Source of the DNA: Excoecaria cochinchinensis
Taxonomy: Eukaryota; Streptophyta; Magnoliopsida; Malpighiales; Euphorbiaceae
DNA: 64,000 nucleotides
NCBI GenBank assembly: GCA_947683425.1
Contig: CANTUQ010000035.1
Span: forward strand, 6,185,001-6,249,000
Direction: 5' to 3'
The position numbers were made by a program, and so were the translations under genes. A model generated the notes under the pieces. It worked only from the letters and a program-made list of their open reading frames with translations, did no database searches and was not told the origin of the DNA. The number at the start of each line of letters is the position of its first letter. Within the stretch, counting starts at the first letter, position 1. Below are positions 38,571-47,044 of the stretch, in pieces.

Positions 38571-40094
38571 TTACTGTGGTGGTCGTCTCAGATGTGGAGG
38601 AAACACAGTGGAAACAGGAGTGAAAAATCCACGAATCTCAACGCTCAACCTGTCCAACTGTGTCATAATCCTGTGCTGGAAGGATCCCAAAAATGCATCT
38701 CTCTGCTCAGCTCCCAGGACCATATCTCGGCGCACCTGCTCCATCTGAGTCTCAATAGAAGCCAGTCGCTCCCAAGCTCGCTGTACCGATAAGTCCATGC
38801 CAGAGATCATCTGGTCACTCTGAGAGGTAGCTGCCCTGACCTCCGCCAATCCTCTGCTCAGCTCATCCAATCTCTCCCACACCCTCTCCTGGAAAGCTGT
38901 CTGTTCCCTCCTCGACTCACTGAACGAATCATGAATCATGCTAACTGTAGTCTCAAACCGTGTCATCGTAGCAGTCATAGTCCGCATCTCCGATATCAAA
39001 GTCTGGACCACCGAAGCATCTAAATATGGAGCTGAGGGTGGAGGGGCTGTAGAAGAAGATGGCTCATCATGCCCCTGAGCATACCGACTCATATCTGGAG
39101 GGGAGAAGGGAATATCACTCCTCCGTCTCACCCTCCTACTGGAAGTAGCTCTCTGTGGCGGAGGTGGTGGTGGAGCATCAGTATCGTGATCAGCTGGCGG
39201 GTGGGCATCATCAGAATCGCCCTCTCCATCATCACCCAAGTCATGGGCCTCCATCTCCTCCGCTCTCCTAAGTCGATATCCACTCTCGGAAGAAGGATCC
39301 TCTATAGCGATCCTACATCTGAGCACTACCTCCTCATCAATCAAGTACGATGACCCTAAAGCTGGTCCCATGTCAGGAGTAGGCAGATGCAGGGCTCTCA
39401 TGATCAAGGTGATCAATCCACCAATCCCGATCCTCTTCCCTGAAGTAGCGGTGGCTCTCTTCAGTTGCTTACACAACCAAGGTACGGCATTAACTCTGGT
39501 GCCGGTCTCCATAGCATATAAAAAGAATAAGTCCGGTGTGCTCACATTGCTAGGACACCCTGGTCGCATGAACACTGATGAAGTCATCACTCGGTGTAAG
39601 TACTGATAGACTGGAGAGCGAAGCTTCGTTGACTTGGTGTTTCTCGCATGAAAATCCATATTGGGCTTCCCAATAACAGCCCAATGCACAGCTGAGTCAC
39701 CCACAACATGCACCTCTCCATCCTCTGGCAACCTCAAGTATCTAGCTAGGTCAGAAATAGAAAGAAAATAAGGGATATTGCGCACTCTAAACTGAATGGT
39801 ATTCCGATCATCCAGAGATAACCTAGGAGAGTACTGAAACGTACTAAGGAACTCCAATGTTATCTCAGGATAAGTCGGACCATTCAGAGAAAAGAACTCC
39901 TCCCATCCAATGTTCCTCAGCAAAGCTAATACCCTCTCTTGAATGCCCAGGTCAATGAGTGTCTTCATACTCATAAACCTACTTGAAATAATAATCTTCG
40001 CAGCCAGCTTGTTGAACAGGATGCGTTGTTCTGGAGTCAACCAGTCAGGAGGTTGAATGGGCGCTGATGGTTGCTCCTCTCTGTTACGAACCAT
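38571..40094 (-). CDS. ORF2: intact ATHILA ORF-1-like protein, 507 aa
   Basis: It is open from the ATG at 40094 (MVRNREEQPSAPIQPPDW) to 38571 with no interruption. Residues about 15-240 form a globular ATHILA-type region: RILFNKLAAKIIISSRFMS, GWEEFFSLNG, LEFLSTFQ, IQFRVRNIPYFLSISDLARYL, VYQYLHRVM, LFFLYAMETG and GGLITLIMRAL. Residues about 280-345 are acidic and proline-rich, with PPPPPP and an RRVRRRSD basic patch that could be a nuclear signal. Residues about 365-490 are charged and helical (MTATMTRFETTVSMIHDSF and onward), a probable coiled coil. The protein's biochemical role is unknown. The intact frame in a young insertion implies recent selection or recent copying. Confidence 0.85.
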   Translation of the reverse strand: MVRNREEQPSAPIQPPDWLTPEQRILFNKLAAKIIISSRFMSMKTLIDLGIQERVLALLRNIGWEEFFSLNGPTYPEITLEFLSTFQYSPRLSLDDRNTIQFRVRNIPYFLSISDLARYLRLPEDGEVHVVGDSAVHWAVIGKPNMDFHARNTKSTKLRSPVYQYLHRVMTSSVFMRPGCPSNVSTPDLFFLYAMETGTRVNAVPWLCKQLKRATATSGKRIGIGGLITLIMRALHLPTPDMGPALGSSYLIDEEVVLRCRIAIEDPSSESGYRLRRAEEMEAHDLGDDGEGDSDDAHPPADHDTDAPPPPPPQRATSSRRVRRRSDIPFSPPDMSRYAQGHDEPSSSTAPPPSAPYLDASVVQTLISEMRTMTATMTRFETTVSMIHDSFSESRREQTAFQERVWERLDELSRGLAEVRAATSQSDQMISGMDLSVQRAWERLASIETQMEQVRRDMVLGAEQRDAFLGSFQHRIMTQLDRLSVEIRGFFTPVSTVFPPHLRRPPQ

Positions 40095-41799
40095 GGTTCC
40101 TGAAAAAGAAAGTATAAACTTTGTTCACAACATTCTTGGTTTCATTAAGTGCATACCACATCTATAACTAAATTGGAAAAATAATATCAAAACTCACCAA
40201 ATCGTCACAACAGAAATTTGCAAAATAAATATACTTTCTAGCTAATGATGATGCAAAAATTGAAACATTAAGCATAAGGCAAATGTATTAACCTATTAAA
40301 GTACAAATTCTATGCACAAAATAGCAACAATTGGAAGATTGCACAAATTAGAATTTACATAAATTAAAAAATGAAAAGTACAAGGTGGAAAATAAAATAC
40401 GCACAAGTAATTAATCATTGAAGTGCAAATGCCAAGAATAAAATAGATGCAATTATTGGAGAATAATAGAGAGAAATGCAAAGTTCACTTAATCACTGCT
40501 TCATTCACAGCAAAAATATGTAGGAAAAATTCAAAGTTGCATGTAAATAAAAATGTGAAAAATTGGCATCCAAAACAACTTATCCTAATCCCATCAAGTC
40601 GGGAACTAGCAAACATGCATTTGACTCAATTCAATCAAGCACAATATTCAATTGCATCTAAATTAAAAACTAAAGCAACAGCAACATTATTAACACAAGA
40701 TAATACCAAGCATAATCTCAAGCAATTAGAATTTAACTTGCAAAAACTTTCCTTCCATATTCACACTATCGCATAATGCCCCAATTATATCAAAACAATT
40801 CAGTTCAGAAATTTTAAAGTCCAAACTCCCCATTTCCAGCAGCTATATTTCAAGGCAAAATACACAATATATCCCCATCTAACACAATGAGTAACTGAGT
40901 TCAAATTCAATTCAAATGGCATCCATCAACTCAACACTGCTATAATAGCAATTTAAACACAAACACATATATGAAATTAGGCTCAAAATGCAATTGCTCA
41001 GTGTACAATATGGTCAGATAAAGCTCAGTTAGTTAAAGTTCCAAATCAGCAGTGGACATGCCAACAGTGACCTAATTGCCTGTTTACACAACCTAATTTA
41101 TGCCATCTAAATATGAACATTATCTCAAAATATCATATTAACAGAGTTGGCCAGGATAAATTAACAAATTGCTGAATTAATCACGTTATTAGTCCATTAA
41201 TGTACATGCATTTCTCATTCAGGCATTTCAACAAACAGTTGGTGAGCATGATTCTAACTAGATTTTTAAGCACAATCTTTTCAATCCTAATTACCCATTT
41301 CTGTTCACGTTGGCCCGAAGAAGCAACACACATCAAAATTCACAATTAACACAACAAAATTTCCATTTGAGAATCAAACCCAGTAAATTAAAATGAGAAA
41401 ATAAAAATGCGAAGAGTGAGGAAATTAAATACCTGGAAATGTTGAATTTAGCTACTGACTTAAGGAAATTGGAAGATAAATAACGGAAAAGAGAGAGAGA
41501 ACTCTTAATTCTTTTATCCCAAAGAAATCTGGAATTTATTGCATAAAAATTTGGGAAGAAAATCAGAATCGGAACAAAGAGGAAGGGAAATGCAAAATTA
41601 AAATGAAGAGAATTCCAATTAAGCTCCATACAAATGCACAAAATAAAAATTACCTGAGATGAGCTTGGATTAACAGTGAAGATCAAAGAGGAATTGAGAG
41701 AAAAATTTTAATTTTTGAAGAACAGGGGGGAAAAGAGGAAAAGAAAAGAGAAAGGAAGAAGAAAGAGGGGCACAACGTGTGTTAAAGGAGGCTGTGCGA
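40095..41799 (-). other. Spacer between palindrome island and ORF2
   Basis: AT-rich non-coding DNA with many short words such as GTGCAA and AATTGC. The frames at 40447-40776 (plus) and 41333-41686 (minus) show low complexity and no motif. Any leader or intron for ORF2 would lie here, but I could not pick splice sites with confidence. Confidence 0.5.
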
Positions 41800-41925
41800 A
41801 AACGCACAGCTGTGCTTTTGAAAGAAGCACAGCTGTGTTTCTCCCAGCGCTTCGTTTCGGCGTGAATTTTAAATGAAAGCACAGCTGTGCTTTTGTAAAA
41901 GCACAGCTGTGTCTTTTGCACTATA
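41800..41925. repeat. Palindrome island before ORF2 (AGCACAGCTGTGCT type)
   Basis: There are four copies of GCACAGCTGTGCTT or a close variant. GAAAGCACAGCTGTGCTTTT followed by GTAAAAGCAC (about 41875-41906) is identical to the LTR at 36117-36146. Confidence 0.9.
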
Positions 41926-42380
41926 CCTGATGCTACCGCCCTGTTCCATTTTTTTGCACTTCTTGCTCCTTTTGAATTTTTCTTTCTTCTCAACTGTTAA
42001 TTTCCAAAACAATTAAACAAATCAAAACCAAATACACAAAATTAAATCCAACAAATTAAACATTAAAAATAACAAATTAACATTCTAACACACTAAAAAT
42101 TTAAGGAATTTTATTTTATAAAAATATATATAATAATTTTATTTTATTATTATTATTATTGTTATTATTTTTATTTTTATTTTTATTTTTATTTTTATTT
42201 TTATTTTTATTTTTATTTTTATTTTTTTTATTTTTTATTTTTTTATTTTTTATTATTATTATTTTTTTAAGAAAAATAAAAATAAAAATACAAACAACTA
42301 GTAATTAAAAATCAAAACATAAACACAGAAAAATGACAGAAAATTAAATAGGAAGGGTTAAGAAAAATATAAGTTCTGGT
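41926..42380 (-). other. Spacer after ORF1 with TTTTA/TTTTTA microsatellite
   Basis: Low-complexity ATTTTT and ATT repeats fill about 42120-42270. No gene is seen. Confidence 0.7.
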
Positions 42381-43187
42381 TTATTGAGTCCCAACTCGAC
42401 TCATTTCACTCTCGGGTGGACGAGCTTGTGAACCAAATAATGGTCTTTCCGGTTTTTGCTCTTCATTTTCCCCCATCAGTAGGAGAAAATCATCGAAAGC
42501 TACCAAAGTGGGAAATTCCATGTCTTCGATGAAGTATGACTCCACCTTGGGTTCACTATACACGAACTCTACTGGCTCTTCAAGCCTAAATAAATCCTTC
42601 AAATGGACTGAATTCAGTGTTTCCATTTGAGAATCATTCAACTCTTGCTCCTTTGGTGCACTATCCTGCACAGAAAAATTGAAATTAGTTTCCAAAAAAA
42701 CACAAGATTTTTCTTCAACAATAATTGGCTCCTTTTCTTCTTCATGCAACCCATCCTCAAAAATTTCAATATTCTCATTAATCTCTATAGGTGCATGACT
42801 CAATTCACCACCATCTTTTTGATCACTCGGAGAGACAATTAAAATTTCTAACTTGAATTCCAAATTTTGGATCTCCAATGCTTGACTCTTTAATAAATCC
42901 CCTTGAGCCTTGATCCTCTCCTCTTGATAGTTGATTATAGCCTGCAACTCTCTCCTTTCTGCTTGGTATTCCCTCTCTCTACAATAATTGTAGTTTGAAA
43001 GACGTTCGATATGGGCAAAGTGATACTCTTGTGATACACATGAAGAGTGAGGATCTTCAAAAGATGGTGAATAGGTGACTGGTGAAGTTGAATACATTTG
43101 TCGTAACTCTTGCATCTCCCTCATCATATCATTCACTTGTTCTCGCAAAAGGAACAACTCATAATCTTGATCACTATCTTGCATCAT
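42381..43187 (-). CDS. ORF1: intact coiled-coil protein in the gag position, 268 aa
   Basis: It is open from the ATG at 43187 (MMQDSDQDYELFLLREQV), about 113 bases past the primer-binding site, to 42381. Residues 10-30 (LLREQVNDMMREMQELRQMY) and about 70-118 (REREYQAERRELQAIINYQE and onward) are strongly heptad-like, predicting two coiled coils. Residues about 130-250 are acidic, with many Glu and Asp. There is no CCHC knuckle and no recognisable capsid core. I do not recognise the family. It could be a reduced gag N-terminus or an accessory protein using a partner's particles. Confidence 0.75.
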   Translation of the reverse strand: MMQDSDQDYELFLLREQVNDMMREMQELRQMYSTSPVTYSPSFEDPHSSCVSQEYHFAHIERLSNYNYCREREYQAERRELQAIINYQEERIKAQGDLLKSQALEIQNLEFKLEILIVSPSDQKDGGELSHAPIEINENIEIFEDGLHEEEKEPIIVEEKSCVFLETNFNFSVQDSAPKEQELNDSQMETLNSVHLKDLFRLEEPVEFVYSEPKVESYFIEDMEFPTLVAFDDFLLLMGENEEQKPERPLFGSQARPPESEMSRVGTQ

Positions 43188-43299
43188 TTTGAAAATGTCT
43201 CAAAATTTTCCTGCAAAAATAAACACCAAATTAAAATAAAAAGAAAAATAAAAACCTCAAACTAACTCAACTATAGATATAAAACAAACAACACCGTTA

Positions 43300-43317
43300 T
43301 CCCCGGCAACGGCGCCA
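43300..43317 (-). other. Primer-binding site (tRNA-Asp type, Athila-like)
   Basis: The minus strand reads TGGCGCCGTTGCCGGGGA, six bases from the LTR at 43324. This primer site is characteristic of Athila-group elements. Confidence 0.8.
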
Positions 43318-43323
43318 AAAACT

Positions 43324-45639
43324 TGACGGGTCCTCGGCAAGTGTACCGAATCGACAAGTAATAAAGTGGGGTATAGTTAGGACCCCGAGTTATCGTACCC
43401 AAGGGAACAAGGATTGTCCAGTTAAATATCTATAGATGAGTGAATTTGAGATGTCCCCAATTTGTTTGGTGGAGAAAACTAAACTAAGCAAGAAAATAAA
43501 TTAACAATTAAATATAAAATTGGTCATCAAGAAATTACTCAAGGATGAAATTAAATGCTTAGGAAATTCTATCCTCATAAATGTAACTGAAAATTGGTAA
43601 AACAATATAACATGAAATTCTGGACAACCCAACTGAACCCAAACCTACCATATCCATGGATTAAGCTATTCTAATTAATAAACCTACCATATCCCTGGAT
43701 TAAGTCTATTAATTAGCTTAAGTGCGGGTTACCAAATCCTAGATCTAAGACAACCTACCATCCCGGATTAAGCTATCTTAAACCTATTTATTCCTCACTA
43801 TTCTTAATCTAATAACATCAACACCCAAAAACCAACCTACCATATCCCTGGATTAAGCTGGAAAGATAAATGTCAATATTAAAAGAACAGAGCATTTGCA
43901 CAAACAATAATTTTCGGATTTAGCTCCAATCATCATTATAATTGCAAAACAATATATAACAAGAGGAATAAAAGAAAACATGAAAATATTTATTAAATCC
44001 AAATATCCAAAATACAAATACGATTCAAGAACTCCCAAGCATGATTAACTACTCTAACATCAAGAATATAACCATAAAAGATGAAAATTAGAGTTTAGAA
44101 TACACCCTTGATGAGAGAGAAAATAGATCTTGAAGTTCTTGTTCTTCAACCTTGGAATCCACTTGAATCCCCAAAATCTAGATTTAAACTAAATTGATCT
44201 AAATTATTTAAGAAGGAAATTGCAATTCAAAATTAAATCTAAGCTAAACATAATTTAAAAGGAAAATTAAAACATGAAAATAAAATAAATTGTTGCTGGA
44301 AATTAAAGAAAAAATAAACCTAAGTCTACTGCCTAAAGGAAAGAATAAGAAAATACAAAACTCAAAACTGACTAAAAAACTATCCCCTTCTTTGGTATGC
44401 AGCGGCGCTACTTTTAATTGTCTGAAGAAAAGCACAGCTGTGCTGTGCTAGGGTTGCGCATCTGCTGCACGATATCAGCGTGACACAGCTGTGCTTCTCG
44501 CTGAAGCACAGCTGTGCTGTGGGCGAGGCTGTGTGCGTTATCACTCCGCGTGCGCGCGCCTTTCGCTGCGTAACACAGCTGTGCTTTGCGAGGAAGCACA
44601 GCTGTGTCTTCGGTCATTCACGTCGCTGTCCGCTTCCTTCGAAAGCACAACTGTGCTTTTGTAAAAGCACGGCTGTGCTTTAGGCAAAATCTGCCCTCCT
44701 TCCACAATTTCTTCAAATATCAGCCCCAAACCTCTAATTTAGCTCCGGATTAAAATAAAACACCTGAAAACATCCCAAAATTTATTAAAAATTATAAAAA
44801 CATTATAAATTAATAAAAACACAAAAACTAATTAATTATTATTAAAATTAAATAAATAAAACACATAATTATGCCAAGAATTAATCTAAAATATTAATAT
44901 ATCTAAATTATTTAAGAAGGAAATTGCAATTCAAAATTAAATCTAAGCTAAACATAATTTAAAAGGAAAATTAAAACATGAAAATAAAATAAATTGTTGC
45001 TGGAAATTAAAGAAAAAATAAACCTAAGTCTACTGCCTAAAGGAAAGAATAAGAAAATACAAAACTCAAAACTGACTAAAAAACTATCCCCTTCTTTGGT
45101 ATGCAGCGGCGCTACTTTTAATTGTCTGAAGAAAAGCACAGCTGTGCTTTAAGAAGCACAGCTGTGCTGTGCTAGGGTTGCGCATCTGCTGCGCGATATC
45201 AGCGTGACACAGCTGTGCTTCTCGCTGAAGCACAGTTGTGCTGTGGGCGAGACTGTGTGCGTTATCACTCCGCGTGCGCGCGCCTTTCACTGCGTAACAC
45301 AGCTGTGCTTTGCGAGGAAGCACAGCTGTGTCTTCGGTCATTCACGTCGCTGTCCGCTTCCTTCGAAAGCACAGCTGTGCTTTTGTAAAAGCACGGCTGT
45401 GCTTTAGGCAAAATCTGCCCTCCTTCCACAATTTCTTCAAATATCAGCCCCAAACCTCTAATTTAGCTCCGGATTAAAATAAAACACCTGAAAACATCCC
45501 AAAATTTATTAAAAATTATAAAAACATTATAAATTAATAAAAACACAAAAACTAATTAATTATTATTAAAATTAAATAAATAAAACACATAATTATGCCA
45601 AGAATTAATCTAAAATATTAATATAATTGCAACTTATCA
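43324..45639 (-). repeat. 5' LTR of the young element, internally duplicated (2.32 kb)
   Basis: It is collinear with 34799-36391 except that 44197-44900 is repeated as 44901-45624 in direct orientation. The second unit carries 20 extra bases in the palindrome island. The duplicated unit covers the upstream side of the LTR in minus sense, including the palindrome island, so this LTR has two putative promoter/enhancer regions. Confidence 0.9.
44197..45624. repeat. Direct tandem duplication of 704/724 bp inside the LTR
   Basis: ATCTAAATTATTTAAGAAGG begins both units (44197 and 44901), and both end near AATATTAATAT (44900 and 45624). The junction sequence is a short AT repeat. Confidence 0.92.
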
Positions 45640-45644
45640 GAATG
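45640..45644. other. Target-site duplication GAATG (right)
   Basis: Directly follows TTATCA, the end of the young element, and matches 34794-34798. Confidence 0.88.
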
Positions 45645-46218
45645 TAAATGTATTAGTGGTCCTGCGGGGTCACTTTTGAATGATGTGGATCTGTGGGGTC
45701 CACGTCCCGCATATCCGGTTCGGAGATTTCTACTGGACCGATACTAGGGGCAAAATAGTAAAATGAATAAAATTCACTGGAATTGGACTAATGAGTGAAA
45801 AAGGGCTAAAATGAAATAAATTAGGTAGTTTTAGGGACTAATTGGTAAAAATAATGTTAACCTGGTAATTATATAGCTAAATTAAAAGAAAAGCAGTTTA
45901 ATGGGTAAGAATATTAAATTAAATACTTAATTGAGGAGTAAAATGTAATTTGCCATAAAAATAGCAAAATGAAGAATAAATAATAAATTATAGGTTAAAC
46001 AATGATTAAAATTAATAAATTAGAATAATTAATATCAATTTGATATAATTTAATGAAATAGATTAGTAAAGTAGGAAGTAATTGAATGTTAAATAGATAA
46101 TTAAGTAAGTTATTATATAAATAATGATTTAGTATTAATATGATAAAATATTAATATGAGAAATTGTAATTGATTAAGTAAATAAATTGATATATTAATC
46201 AATGGGCGTAATAGAATT

Positions 46219-46219
46219 A

Positions 46220-46289
<70 letters not shown>
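46219..46289. repeat. TAA trinucleotide microsatellite
   Basis: An almost perfect run of about 23 TAA units in the solo LTR. Confidence 0.95.
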
Positions 46290-47039
46290 TAATTATATAG
46301 TGAATAAATTAACTAATGAGTTTATAAGTAAATTAAATGATAATTACTATTAGGAGTTAATTGAATAACATTAAAGTTTACATTGGTTAGAAATTGGAAT
46401 TTAAATATTTTAGTATTAACTAAATAGTAATTAGATAGATGGAAATTTTTAGAATTGTAACCACCACTGAGCATATTTAATGCTCAACACGTAGTTCTTA
46501 TTGACTGTGTGTAGGTACAAGCTAGGCGTGGGAGCAAGCATATGACTTTTGGAAGCTGTCAGGACTAAGCTTGTAGGGATATTTTAAGTAGATTTTTGGT
46601 ATATGGTATGTATATACTTATAAATAAATATTGTAAATTATGGATATGTATTTATGGTGTGTAATGGACATTATTACTTAGTGAATATTATGAGACTGTC
46701 TATGGTTGATGGATGATGAGAAATATTGTATACTATTGTTGTGCCTGTGTGGGCTGCGGTTTGTTGACTTTGCAGGTTTGGGTAGGTTAATATTATGGCC
46801 TTTATACTGCCGAAATTTTTATGGACTGGAATAATAAACTAGATAGTTATAGGTTAGCTGCTAAGCATAATAAGTTACAATTACAATGGTTAAGCATAAG
46901 GTTTAATAATAAATTAACTATTCCACAAGTTGCATATTGATTTTGTGAAAACCATTCACACGTTTGCCTGTATTGATAGCATATTTGGTAACTATTAAAA
47001 TCACTATACGTACGTTTGGAAAGTTATAAGGGTGTTACA

Positions 47040-47044
47040 TTTTC
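47040..47044. other. Target-site duplication TTTTC (right)
   Basis: Directly follows GTGTTACA and matches 32080-32084. Confidence 0.85.

Larger units (their letters stand above)
34799..45639 (-). mobile_element. Young non-autonomous Athila-like LTR element (10.8 kb)
   Basis: The LTRs are 34799-36391 and 43324-45639 (TGACGGGT...TTATCA on the plus strand), near-identical apart from indels in palindromes and a 0.7-kb duplication in the right one. GAATG flanks both sides. Minus-sense order: 5' LTR (right), primer-binding site, ORF1 (268 codons), palindrome island, ORF2 (507 codons), polypurine-like module, 3' region, polypurine tract, 3' LTR (left). No protease, reverse transcriptase, RNase H or integrase motif is present in the 6.9-kb interior. 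It inserted into the solo LTR and is among the youngest layers here. Confidence 0.9.
32085..47039 (+). mobile_element. Solo LTR split by two nested insertions
   Basis: It begins TGTATTAGCCGC and ends GGGTGTTACA, and is flanked by TTTTC on both sides. The interrupted protease reading resumes exactly at the right flank. Removing the MITE and the 34799-45639 element leaves about 3.4 kb of LTR with no internal region. A solo LTR made by recombination between the two LTRs of one insertion is the simplest reading. Its plus-strand orientation is inferred from a hairpin at 46468-46486 followed by a GTAGGT block, which resembles the sense 3' ends of chromovirus-like LTRs here. Confidence 0.8.

Noticed and set aside
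38536..39606. Several plus-strand frames opposite ORF2
   Set aside because: Antisense shadows of the intact 507-residue ORF.
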